From Rheum nobile (lineage: Eukaryota > Streptophyta > Magnoliopsida > Caryophyllales > Polygonaceae), in assembly GCA_027886185.1 (NCBI GenBank), contig WOAB01000476.1, forward strand, positions 6,510,001 to 6,574,000: 64,000 nt of DNA. The letters are read 5' to 3'. The notes beneath the pieces were generated by a model that worked only from the letters and a program-made list of their open reading frames with translations, searched no databases and was not told where the DNA came from. Shown one piece after another: positions 33,146-44,264 of the stretch. The position numbers were made by a program, and so were the translations under genes. How positions within the stretch are numbered: the stretch's first letter is position 1; each line of letters starts with the position of its first letter.

Positions 33146-34215
33146 CAAAATAACTAATATACACATCCCAGTAACACCGATGGAAGATCGACTTCTCTTG
33201 AGATTTAATACTGACGGAAAATTCACCGTGTCATCCACGTACCAACTCAACCATTGTGCCATATCTAATCCCTGACCACAACCTTATTCTTGGATTTGGA
33301 AACTTAAAATTCCCCCAAAGATTTAAAATTTTATTTTGAAAACGGTCAGAGATGGCCTTCCCACCACGGAACGCTTTAACCGTCATTATTACTCGATTTA
33401 TTCCACCTGTCAACTTTGCCAAACTACAGATAAAGATACTAACCATATATTCTTCACATATCCCTTTACTCAATTAATGATATCTAACCTTGAATCAAAA
33501 CTTCAATTATCTTTCTCTCTACAATTTAATTCATATTTTCAATACAATTTTGATTATTTTAGACAGTCCAATGCTAATCATGTTCCTTTACTATTTCTTT
33601 GGTGGTGCATCTGGAATTACCGCAATAATCTGATCTTCCGTCAATCTACTACCTCCCAAAATTCCAATCCCTCAGAACAAGCCTGGCGATTCTTTCGAGA
33701 CTGGACATTATCCAACGAATCCATACAACCAGTAACCATCAGAAGAAACCGTGAACTGGTTACAAATCGAATTTGGAAGGAACCACCTCCGACATGGATA
33801 AAACTTAATTTTGACAGTTCCAAAAAAAATGACAGTACTTCAAACATTGCATATATTTTCCGAGACCATAATGGAAAAACTTTATTTTTCCATCGGGAAC
33901 AAATCCCTTCAACTTCTATACTCCGTAGTGAAGCCCTAGCAGCTCTTTCAGGTATTTTGTTTGCTGTTAGGCATAATATTACACAACTAATTATCGAATG
34001 AGATAATCTGTTGGTCATTAATTCCATTCGACGCACCTGGAAAATTCCATAGGAAGTCTATTCCATTATTATGGATATTTTTGCTCTTTTGTCTTCCTTT
34101 TCTTCTTCGCAGGTTTTCCACTGCTTCTGAGAAGCTAACCGGGCAGCCGATTTCTTGGCCACACATCCAATCCTGCTACACACACTTCAACAATTCCAAC
34201 GCATTCTGTGTCCCA
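33146..34215 (+). pseudogene. LINE RT zinc-binding region and C-terminal RNase H
   Basis: 33180-33480 encodes the zinc-binding region often found after plant L1 RT (FTVSSTYQL, then KTVRDGLPTTERFNRH and CQLCQTTDKDTNHIFF, with the Cys-His arrangement). It is split by a stop at 33274 and a shift near 33330. From 33790 the RNase H domain reads WIKLNFDSSKK, where the first acid motif is DSS in place of the typical DGA/DGS. It continues ILRSEALAALSG and stops at 34001. Remnants with NRAADFLATHP follow to about 34215. Confidence 0.78.
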
Positions 34216-34390
34216 CCAATGACCATCACCATACTCGTCTGATTACTGGTGACAGATATGAGTTCTTATAATTGAACTTTACTTTTAATTCTTTTGGAAC
34301 TCAATTTGTAAAGATCATCCACTCAGATGATTTAGGACAATCATCTGTTTAGGTGGGCCCTAATATTTGCCTTGTATAAAAAAAAGATAT

Positions 34391-34838
34391 ATATATCGAT
34401 AATAATATTCTTATATAGGGATGAGCATGCCGTTGAACTTAATTATTGTACTTGAATCAACTTTGCAGATTATCTACACTAAAGCAACAAAAGGATTAAT
34501 GCTATTACCTCATGTAGCAGATTTACAAACCTTATTTTATCCTTTATCATGATTCTTAGGTGTTATATTGTATTGATTATGAAGTTTTCATAATGATTAC
34601 GCAAGATCTTCTTTCTTCTCATCTATATAGCAAAAAGTACCCTAATTTAAAACAAAAGTACCATATTATTTGAAATTAAGTATTTTAATTGCACATGAAA
34701 TCTAATTAAGATACTTCAATATTTTTTTAGTTTAATAAGATCCTTTCATGCTTTTGTCTTTGAGAAGCCTATTTGTAGTCTTCAGTTGACGATAATTTTC
34801 GTTATTTTGTTGATAACACTAATATAATATACCAACCT
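34391..34838. other. AT-rich DNA left of Tat-3
   Basis: No coding region or repeat is recognised. It ends in the target duplication AACCT (34834-34838), whose second copy is at 62463-62467. Confidence 0.55.
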
Positions 34839-35341
34839 TGTTGGGACACGATTCTATTGACTTGCTGGACCGGCCCAGTAGTTTAAAGGAGGCTGCAATC
34901 TAGAAGACCGCGAAAAGATAGTTGACGCAAAGAGACGTTGGAGGAGAACTCGGAACGACTAGTGCACGACTCGTCGATTCCCGCGGATCTCGGGCAGTTC
35001 TAACTAGATTGGTTGTAAACATAGTATAAATATGGAAGGATCCCTCATGTAAAAAACACGCATTATCAGAGTTAGCAAATACAAGTATCATTTCTATCTT
35101 GCTCAGTAAAAGGAATTGTTCTTGGGTTCAACTTCGTGTTCGAATATTTAAGCGTCCGACGACTAAGTTCTTCGACTCGTAAAGATTCTCACCAGAAGGA
35201 GATAATCCTACTTTTATATTCGTTCGATTTCTTTCATCTTCTTATTAGTTGATTTGGATTGTCTAGATATTTTAATCTCATTGTTGTCTAGTTACCCGTT
35301 CAAAGCGATTTAGGTCGGTTCAATCTTTTCGTCCCAAAACA
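34839..35341 (+). repeat. Tat-3 5' LTR
   Basis: Matches 61948-62462 with scattered substitutions and small indels. A TATA box (TATAAATA) lies at about 35025. It ends TTCGTCCCAAAACA directly before the primer site. Confidence 0.9.
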
Positions 35342-35344
35342 ATT

Positions 35345-35361
35345 TGGCGCCGACCGTGGGG
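35345..35361 (+). other. Tat-3 primer binding site (tRNA-Lys type)
   Basis: TGGCGCCGACCGTGGGG follows the 5' LTR after three bases and matches the complement of tRNA-Lys(CTT) with one mismatch. Confidence 0.8.
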
Positions 35362-35398
35362 TATCTAGCCAACTACCGATCCAATCAACATTCAATCA

Positions 35399-35640
35399 TG
35401 GCCGATTTTGGGAATCCCATGATCATCGTCGATGACCAAATTCAAACCGACGCCCTAGTCGGGAACCAAACCAAGGACGTCGACAATCCTCCTATCTTCA
35501 CCTGATCACATGAGGATATGGTAGGAATTTCACCCGATGTTATCACTCACAAATTAAATGTAGATCCAGCATACCCTCCAGTCAAATAAAAAAGAAGGAA
35601 ATTCGCACTAGAACGGAAAAACAATCGTAGACGACGAAGT
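35399..35640 (+). pseudogene. Tat-3 Gag N-terminal remnant
   Basis: A start codon at 35399 opens MADFGNPMIIVDDQIQTD, which matches the Gag start of Tat-2. After about 35 codons the frame stops. Nothing of the Gag domain, the knuckle motif or the protease is found before RT begins around 35640-35690. The central 1.5-2 kb expected from Tat-1 and Tat-2 has been deleted. Confidence 0.75.
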
Positions 35641-37228
35641 CAAAAATTTATTGGAAACAAGTAAAAATTAGGAAAGTCAAATACCCGGAATGGATGGCAA
35701 ACGTCGTCGTGGTACAAAAGAAAAATGGCAAGTGGAGAGTCTGCATCGACTTCACAGACCTGAACAAGGCTAGTCCTAAGGACTCCTTCCCCTTCCCGCA
35801 CATCGACGCGATGGTCGACGCAACTGCAGGCCACAAAATGTGCACATTCATGGAAGCGTTCACTGTGTACAACCAAATCCTAATGGACCTAGAAGACTAG
35901 GAAAAAACAACTTTCATAACCAGCCAAGGTACATATTGCTACAAAGTTATGCCCTTTGCACTAAAAATGCAGGGGCCACATACCAACGACTCGTCAACAA
36001 GATGTTCAAGGACCAGATTGGGGACATGGAAGTATACATAGACGACATGCTGGTCAAATCAAAAGCAGCCCTGGATCACATCGGACATAAAAAAGAAGCA
36101 TTCAAAGTGCTGAAGAGGTATAACATGAAACTAAATCCTACTAAATGCACTTTTGTAGTATCCTCAGGAAAATTCCTAGGATACATGGTGACCCAGAGAG
36201 GAATAGAAGCCAGTCCGGATCAGATCAAAGCAATCGTCAACTTGAGATCCCCCAGATGCGTCAAGGATGTCCAAAAGTTAACATGGCGAATAACATCACT
36301 TAACAGATTCATATCAAAATCCTCTGATAAGTGTAAACTTTTCTATGAAGATCTGAAGAAGAATAAGTCATTTGAATGGACTACGACACACGAACAAGCC
36401 TTCCAAGACCTAAAGATGTATCTGGCAAATCCATTGCTACTAGCAAAGCCAAAGGACGACGAATCACTACCATTATACCTAGCGGTGTCAGAGTCAACAG
36501 TAAGTGCAGTCCTAACAAGAGAAGAAGACGAAAAACAATCTCCAGTCTACTATGTAAGTCGCATTCTACTCCCGACTAAAACAAGATACACATCGCTCGA
36601 AAAATTTGTCTTGGCTCTAGTAATGGCATCAAACAAACTAAGGCCCTATTTCGAATCACACGTTATTATTGTGCGGACTAACCATCCCATGAAAGCCATC
36701 ATGAGGAAACAAGAATTCACAGGACGAATGACAAAATGGGCAATACACTTGAGTGGTTTCGACATCGAATATGAGCCAAGGACAACAATTAAGTCTCAAG
36801 CTTTGGCAGACTTTGTGGCCAAATTTAGTCCAACATTAGAGCAAGAAGCCACAAAGGAGGCCGCACAGTTGACGACCGAAGAAGACAAGGGCACATGGCA
36901 ACTCCACACAGATGGAGTATCGAACGTAAGAGGGGTTGGACTAGGAGTTGTACTAAAATTGCCGCAAGGGGACCATATAGCCCAAGTTGTGAGGTGCGAA
37001 TGGGATGTGACTAACAACGAAGTGGAGTATGAGGCACTCATATTCGGACTGACGCTTGCACAAGACCTTGTAATCCAAAGCATTGAAGTGATATATGACT
37101 CCCTCCTAATCGTCAATCAGGTACAAGGGTCATATGCCACTAAGGACAACTGATGGTCTACCTGGATGTCATCAAATTATTAGCAGAAAATTCTAGAATT
37201 TCACCATCAGGGAAGTCCCATGCGACCT
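35641..37228 (+). pseudogene. Tat-3 reverse transcriptase, first RNase H and part of the second
   Basis: Unlike Tat-1 and Tat-2, this copy keeps the RT N-terminus (ANVVVVQKKNGKWRVCIDF). A TAG at 35898-35900 and a one-base loss near 35968 shift the frame. RT then continues GATYQRLVNKMFKDQIG to the catalytic YIDDMLVKS, and the first RNase H ends YEPRTTIKSQALADF. The second RNase H has HTDGVSN, CEWDVTNNEVEYEAL (the Glu-Ala pair changed to Glu-Val) and YDSLLIVNQ. Coding is cut at 37228, in the middle of VPCDL, by the CRM-like insertion; the continuation is at 51160. Confidence 0.85.
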
Positions 37229-37251
37229 CTTTTTTTTTGGCACAATTTTAG

Positions 37252-37263
37252 TGGTATCAGAGC
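37252..37263 (+). other. Primer binding site (initiator tRNA-Met type)
   Basis: TGGTATCAGAGC is the standard site complementary to plant initiator tRNA-Met. Only about 22 bp lie between it and the Tat-3 edge, so almost all of the 5' LTR is missing. The site occurs only before the first unit, not between the units. Confidence 0.85.
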
Positions 37264-38200
37264 CACGCGAGGTTTGGCCTTCTAAATCTGTCCTTTTTAC
37301 GTTCAAATTGTTCATTTGAAGTGCAAGCTTAGGTTGCCTAGTCAAGTGCTTCCGATTTTGGCCTTTGTGTTGTGTGTAGTCTCCATTGTTGGCGTTGGTT
37401 TCCTTTGTGTTGCCACGACTTCTGAACTTTTCCTGAGGTTGAAGACAACCGTTTGAACTCCCTCAAATCAGTAACCACCCCTCCATAATACACATTAAAC
37501 ACAAAGCCATCAATACCCCCTTTTCTAGCAACTTACCTTATTTGGAAGCATTCATTGGCCCCTATTATTTGCAGCCAACCTTAGCAACGTTTACCTTTTT
37601 TTTGGGTGTATATTTTTGCTTACCTAGTTGTTGCATAAATCAAGTAGTGGACTTAGGTTAAGGGAATTTCATTTACACACACCTAGTGGCTAAGACAACA
37701 CTAAAATTGTGCAAAAAAAAAAGAAGAGATTGTTGGCGTAAATTGTCCTCAAAATTTTGCTTGACTCTGCTTGCTACTTATGCATAGTATTAAGATTCAA
37801 ATCTTGTAAACTTTCCTCAAAAAAAAAAAAAGAGGTGCTCAAGAAAAACCCGGCCTAAATAGGAGAGGCCATAGAAAAAGTGAGCCAACCTAAGAGCAAA
37901 TTCAGTTTTCTTTTCTTTTACGTGAGGTATAACCTTGGTTGTGGTTGCTTGGTTGAGAAAGTGGTCGGTACCTTCCTTGCCATTGCTTGTGGCTCTGACT
38001 AGGTAGTGAAAGTATACATCAACTTTGTCTTTTCCGCAAACCCTAGCTCGTAACCTCACTTGGGCTTGCTATTTCTTGTGAATAATTTGTGCTTGGAAAT
38101 TTCAGATTCTGATGACCCTTGTGTGTGCTCAAGGGACCATTTGCTTTGATTATCTTGTGGTTGTGCTTTGAGTGCTTTGAGTGCTTTTGCTAGGTCTATC

Positions 38201-41049
38201 ATGGGAGACAACTCCAAGGAATCCGGTGGGGGCAAGACCGCCTTGACCATCAACGAGCCACCCACCTTACAATCCCTAATAGAGGCCCTAAAAGGGATAG
38301 AAAGCCGCATTGATGGGCACTTGATGGAAATCCAACAAGATAACCAAGCGAGCCTAAGAAGGCTAGATGCTAGGATAGAGGCCTCCGAGCACAAGTTGGA
38401 GGACATGTCTAGGATATGTGTGAGCATTCTTCCCTCACAAGTGGAGGCTCAATCTTCACACAACAAGCCAGGCGACATGGACATGCCACTCTTGCCCGAC
38501 GCCTCCTCCAACCAAGCGCCGCTCATCCCTTTCTCTAATGGATTCCAAGGTATGACTCTCCCTATTTCCGCGCCTATAACTTCTATGTTTCCAGCCATGG
38601 CCACTTATTTTTCAGGCCAAGATGTGAAAGGCTCCATGAAGAGGTGAACGCCACCTATGAGCCACAAGGGATCCAAGCTAGGCTCACGGCGCCTCTCACC
38701 CAACCACTAAGAAATGTCCAAGGCCGTAGGCAATGCCAAGGGATGGGGTGCACAGCTGGACAAGGCGCAAGGCATGATGAGGTCATTGAACAAGGAAATA
38801 GATATGGGAGACCACGAGAGCAATTCCTACAAGGTGACCAAGGCTACTACCCGCCAATGCACTATGACTACGACCAACCAAGGAGGCCTAAGACCAACTT
38901 GCACATGGAGAAGTTTGGCAAGTCGGCTGACCCAGAGGAGTGCCTCAACTGGATTAATAAGACCGAACAAGTCTTTGATTTCCAAAACCTCAATGATGCC
39001 CAAAGAGTTGCCGTGGCTAGCATCCGCTTTGAAGGCTTTGCGGATCAATGGTGGGCCGAGGACAAGGAGGAGAGGGCACAAGCCGGCTATGACCCCATAG
39101 ACACTTGGGAAGAGCTCAAGTTGGCACTTAAGCATAGGTTTGTCCCGGAGAACTTTGCAGCCCGGATTCATGAGAGACTCCAACAACTCAAACAAGGTAA
39201 TAGAACCCCGGATGAGTATTATAAAGAGTTGAAAACTCTATTGTTTAGATCCGGCATTAAATTCCCTAATGAGTATGTTGTGTCTAAATTTGTTGAGAAT
39301 TTGAATGTTGATCTTAAGGCAATTGTCACATTGCAACACTTTGCAAGAGGCACCTCGGTGGAAGAGGTCCTCCATTATACTAACCATGTGTATAGAACAT
39401 TGCCCCAAAATAGGAGCTATCCACCTAGCTCAAGCTCAAGGCCGTGGAGTAATGCAGGCTCAAACAACTCCACCTACACTCCAAGGCACCAAGAACCAAG
39501 GCAAGATGACGGCGCCATGCAGCCGAGGAGAGAGCCACCAAGACTACCCCTAGCGCCGAGAAGGGAAGGCGAGCAAAGGACAAGTGAGATCAAGTGCTTC
39601 AAGTGCCTAGGACGTGGGCACATGGCCAAGGACTGCCCCTCTCGCCGCCAAGTGTTGCTCAACATAATAGGGGAATATGAGTCGGATGATGAGATGCTAG
39701 AGGAGCCCAGAGACATAGAGGAAGAGGAGGAGGAATTGCAAGTCAAGGCTGAGACACAAGGCGAGTGCTTTGTGGTTAAAAGGTCACTTATGGCCAATGA
39801 GGCGCCAACCCCTCCCAACCAAAGAGAAACCATCTTTCAATCAAGATGCCTCATCCAAGGTAAACTTTGCAACCTTATCATTGATGGAGGCTCTTGTTGC
39901 AACATAGTAGATCAAGAGGTAGTGAAAAGGTTTGCTCTCCCTACTATTCCTCACGCTCAACCCTATACTCTTTGTTGGCTGAATTCTAACACTCCCTTGA
40001 AGGTTAGTGAACAAGCCAAGATAAGCTTTTATATAGGGGGATACAAGGATGAGGTTGTGTGTGATGTGTTGCCCATGACCGCATGCCATGTCCTCTTGGG
40101 AAGGCCTTGGCAATATGATAGGGGTGTGATCCATCAAGGGGTCACCAATGAGTATTCTTTCCATCTCCAAGGTAAGAGAATCACTTTGCACCCTATGGCT
40201 CCTCATGAAATTATGGTTGACCACATTGATAGGGAGCAAAGAAAGTTACAAAGGGAGAAAGAAGAGAAGAAGCTTGTATTGGCCAAGCCAAAGGAGGTGT
40301 TAAGTGCAATCAAGGGAAGTCAAGCTTGCTTTCTTATGCTAACTAGTTTGCCACCTCTTATTGCTTCTCTTTTGCAGGATTATGAGGACTTGTTCCAAGA
40401 GGAGGTGCCACCTGGATTGCCACCAATTAGAGGCATAGAACATGAAATAGACTTTGTACCCGGCGCTACCCTTCCAAACAAGGCTGCATATAGAGCCAAT
40501 CCAGCCGAGACAAAGGAGCTACAAAAGCAAGTGCAAGAGCTCCTTGACAAAGTTTATGTGCAGGCAAGTTTGAGTCCTTGTTCAGTTCCTGTCATTTTGG
40601 TCCCTAAAAAGGATGGTACTTGGAGGATGTGTATGGATTGTAGGGCTATCAATAACATAACCATCAAGTATAGGCATCCCATCCCTAGACTTGATGATAT
40701 GCTTGATGAGCTCCATGGTTCAAGCATATTCTCCAAAATAGATCTTAAAAGTGGATATCATCAAATCCGCATGAAAGAGGGGGATGAATGGAAAACTGCA
40801 TTCAAGACCACCTATGGCTTATATGAGTGGTTAGTTATGCCTTTTGGCTTAACTAATTCTCCAAGCACTTTCATGAGGCTTATGAAGCATGTACTAAGAG
40901 CCTTTCTAGGCAAATTTGTAGTGGTTTATTTTGATGATATTTTGGTGTATAGCCGTGGGCTAGAACAACATGCTCACCATCTCCAACAAGTCTTAGAGGT
41001 CCTAAGGAAAGAGAAGTTGTATGTCAACTTCAAGAAATGCCATTTTTGA
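38201..41049 (+). pseudogene. CRM-like unit 1 Gag, protease and reverse transcriptase
   Basis: Starts MGDNSKESGGGK, with a coiled coil (SLRRLDARIEASEHKLEDM). A one-base loss near 38627 breaks Gag. The frame from 38644 is open for 801 codons. It covers the Gag domain, the CCHC knuckle CFKCLGRGHMAKDC, the protease (IIDGGSCCNIVDQ, with Asp-Gly-Gly in place of the usual Asp-Ser/Thr-Gly) and VLLGRPWQYDRG. RT follows with LVPKKDGTWRMCMDCRAINN, FSKIDLKSGYHQI and the catalytic VVYFDDILVYS. A TGA at 41047-41049 replaces the codon read as Cys in unit 2. A 33-bp in-frame deletion precedes RT. Confidence 0.88.
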
Positions 41050-43260
41050 TCGGATCATATGGTTTTTCTTGGTTTTGTTGTATGCAAGGAAGGACTCAAG
41101 GTAGATGAGGAGAAGGTGAAGGCAATCAAGGAGTGGCCAACACCGACCACCATGACACAAGTGAGGAGTTTCCTTGGATTGGCCGGCTTCTACCGCCAGT
41201 TTGTCAAGGATTTTAGTACCATAGCCGCCCCCCTCACCGAGCTTACAAAGAAGAATGTGCCCTTTCTTTGGAAGGAGAAGCAAGAAGAAGCTTTTAGTAT
41301 CCTTAAGCATAAGCTCACTCATGCTCCTTTACTATCCTTACCTGATTTTACAAAAACTTTTGAGATTGAATGTGATGCATCAGGAATAGGACTTGGAGGT
41401 GTGCTAATGCAAGAAGGAAGACCAATAGCTTATTTTAGTGAAAAGCTCAATGGTGCCGAGCTGAATTATGAGACTTATGACAAAGAACTTCTAGCACTTG
41501 TGAGGGTCCTTCAAACTTGGCAACACTACCTTCTTCCAAGGGAGTTTGTCATTCACACGGACCATGAGGCCCTAAAGTTTCTAAGGGGTCAAAGGAAGCT
41601 CAACAAGCGTCATGCCAAGTGGGTGGAGTCCATAGAAGCCTTTCCATATGTCATCAAACACAAGAAAGGGAAAGAGAATGTAGTGGCGGATGCTTTGTGA
41701 AGAAGGTATGTTCTCCTCACCACTTTAGATGCATGCATGCTAGGGTTTGCTTTCATGAAGGATTTGTATGCTTTGGATGCTGATTTTGGTGAATTATATA
41801 AAGCATGCTTAGACTTGGGAAGCAAAGAACAATTCTATGTGCATGAGGGCTATCTTTTTAAGGGTCCTAGGTTGTGTATTCCAAGTGGGTCTAACCGTAG
41901 GTTGTTGGTCCAAGAGGCTCATGGTGGAGGTCTTATGGGACACTTTGGTGTAGCTAAGAATTCCCTCACCCTCAAGGAACACTTCTATTGGCCACACATG
42001 CAAAAGGACGTGGAGAAATATTGTGCAACATGTGTGACTTGTAGACAAGCCAAATCTCGGTTGAATCCACATGGCTTATACACTCCTTTACCTATCCCTC
42101 ATAGGTCTTGGGAAGACATATCCATGGATTTTGTGCTCGGTCTCCTTAAGACTAAAAGGGGAAGAGATTCCATTTTTGTTGTGGTAGATAGGTTTAGCAA
42201 AATGGCACACTTCATTGTATGTCATAAAACTGATGATGCCCATAATGTTGCTAGCCTATTCTTTGAGCATATTGTAAGATTGCATGGCATACCATATACA
42301 ATTGTTTATGACCGTGATGTGAAGTTTTTGAGCTATTTTTGGAAGTCCTTGTGGGCTAAGTTGGGGACCAAGTTACTCTTCTCTACCACATGCCATCCCC
42401 AAACCGATGGGCAAACTGAGGTAGTGAATAGAACTCTTGGTGCCTTGCTTAGGTCTTTGCTTAAGACTAACTTGCGTAGGTGGGAGGATTGCTTACCATT
42501 CATTGAGTTTGCCTACAATAGAGCCGTCCATTCTGCCACCAAGAAGACACCATTTGAGGTAGTTTATGGGTGCAACCCTACCACTCCCCTAGATTTGGTG
42601 CCTTTTGCAATTTCAGGTTCCCAAAATGAAGAAGGCATGGATCAAGCGGACAAGATCAAGAAGCTCCATGAAGAGACAAGGGCCGAGATAGAGAAGAGGA
42701 CTATCCAATATGCCAAGCAGGCCAACAAGAAGAGGAAGGAGCTCATCTTAGAGCCGGGAGAACTAGTGTGGGTGCACCTAAGGAAGGAGAGGTTTCCCAC
42801 TCTTAGAGACTCCAAGCTCAAGCCAAGGGGAGATGGACCATTTCAAGTCCTTGAAAGCATCAACAACAATGCTTACAAGGTGGACTTGCCGCCTACTTAT
42901 GGAGTGCATGATGTGTTCAACGTAGCCGACCTCACTCCCTACTTGGTGGATAAAGAAGCGCAAGACCAAGGGCCAGACGCGAGGACAAATCCTTTTCAAG
43001 GAGGGGAGGATGATGTGAATCCTTCCCATCAAGTCCAGTCCTCCGATCCAAGGCGCTCACCAAGGCTAGCCAACCATGAAGAGCCTAGCCGAGAAGAGCC
43101 ATCAAGCCAAGAGGAGGGCGCACCCATGAGGCTCACACGCGCCAAGGCTAGGGAACTACAAGCCAAGCTCAACCTTGGACTCGCCACACTAGGGCCAACA
43201 ACAAGCCGGCTAGGAGACTTCTTCTCCTTGATGACACTCTCGGCGCCAAACGAGACTTAA
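41050..43260 (+). pseudogene. CRM-like unit 1 RNase H and integrase
   Basis: In frame with the RT segment after its stop. RNase H has IECDASGIGLGGVL, NYETYDKELLALV and IHTDHEALKF. A TGA at 41698-41700 separates it from integrase, where unit 2 has TCA. Integrase has the HHCC finger (HFGVAKNSLTLKEHFYWPH, CATCVTCRQAKSR). The catalytic residues are MDFVLGL, YDRDVKF and QTDGQTEVVNR. The tail holds FNVADLTPYLVD and the basic segment RLTRAKARELQ, ending SAPNET. Two stops in all affect this unit's RT to integrase part. Confidence 0.88.
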
Positions 43261-44264
43261 GGCACAATTCAAGGGCCTTTTTGAGGCATTGATTGAATGA
43301 CATTATAAGACTTTGGGTTTACATTTTATGCATGTTTTTAGGCTTTAATTTCTGCAAAACAAACACTTGTGGGACGGCTTGCTAGGGTTATAAGGCCGCC
43401 CCCCCTCATTTGTTTTCCTTTAGCTTGAATTTGAATCAAAACACTCCCAAGAGAGAATTTCTTCTTTAAGCTCATGCAATTTGGTCTACTTTGTGAGTCA
43501 TATCAAAGCAGTCTAAGTCAACCGTTTGAACTCCCTCAAATCAGTAACCACCCCTCCATAATACACATTAAACACAAAGCCATCAATACCCCCTTTTCTA
43601 GCAACTTACCTTATTTGGAAGCATTCATTAGCCCCTATTATTTGCAGCCAACCTTAGCCACGTTTACCTTTTTTTTGGGTGTATATTTTTGCTTACCTAG
43701 TTGTTGCATAAATCAAGTAGTGGACTTAGGTTAAGGGAATTTCATTTACACACACTTAGTGGCTAAGACAACACTAAAATTGTGCAAAAAAAAAAGAAGA
43801 GATTGTTGGCGTAAATTGTCCTCAAAATTTTGCTTGACTCTGCTTGCTACTTATGCATAGTATTAAGATTCAAATCTTGTAAACTTTCCTCAAAAAAAAA
43901 AAAAGAGGTGCTCAAGAAAAACCCGGCCTAAATAGGAGAGGCCATAGAAAAAGTGAGCCAACCTAAGAGCAAATTCAGTTTTCTTTTCTTTTACGTGAGG
44001 TATAACCTTGGTTGTGGTTGCTTGGTTGTGAAAGTGGTCGGTACCTTCCTTGCCATTGCTTGTGGCTCCGACTAGGTAGTGAAAGTATACATCAACTTTG
44101 TCTTTTCCGCAAACCCTAGCTCGTAACCTCACTTGGGCTTGCTATTTCTTGTGAATAATTTGTGCTTGGAAATTTCAGATTCTGATGACCCTTGTGTGTG
44201 CTCAAGGGACCATTTGCTTTGATTATCTTGTGGTTGTGCTTTGAGTGCTTTTGCTAGGTCTATC

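Larger units (their letters stand above)
29667..34390 (+). mobile_element. L1-type LINE, decayed, ORF2 region
   Basis: The order of domains is endonuclease, reverse transcriptase, zinc-binding RT-associated region and a C-terminal RNase H. This is the ORF2 layout of plant L1 elements. The element ends near an A-rich run at about 34378-34390. I could not find a target duplication or ORF1. At least four stops and several frameshifts are visible, plus a MITE insertion at 30118-30589. It is an old, inactive copy. Confidence 0.82.
37447..43519 (+). repeat. Tandem unit 1 of CRM-like element (6073 bp)
   Basis: Runs from AACCGTTTGAACTCC in the leader through gag-pol to GTCTAAGTC after the pol stop. 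Unit 2 follows immediately with the same AACCGTTTG start. The units differ by a few point changes, a 9-bp repeat (AGTGCTTTG) near 38170 present only in unit 1, a 33-bp in-frame loss at about 40336 in unit 1, and a one-base indel near 38627. Confidence 0.92.

Noticed and set aside
38827..39195. Long frames opposite the CRM-like and Tat pol genes (for example this one and 44892-45260, 6736-7041, 39474-39833)
   Set aside because: They are shadows of the pol and gag coding strands. They have no start context or domains, and they recur only because pol is duplicated.
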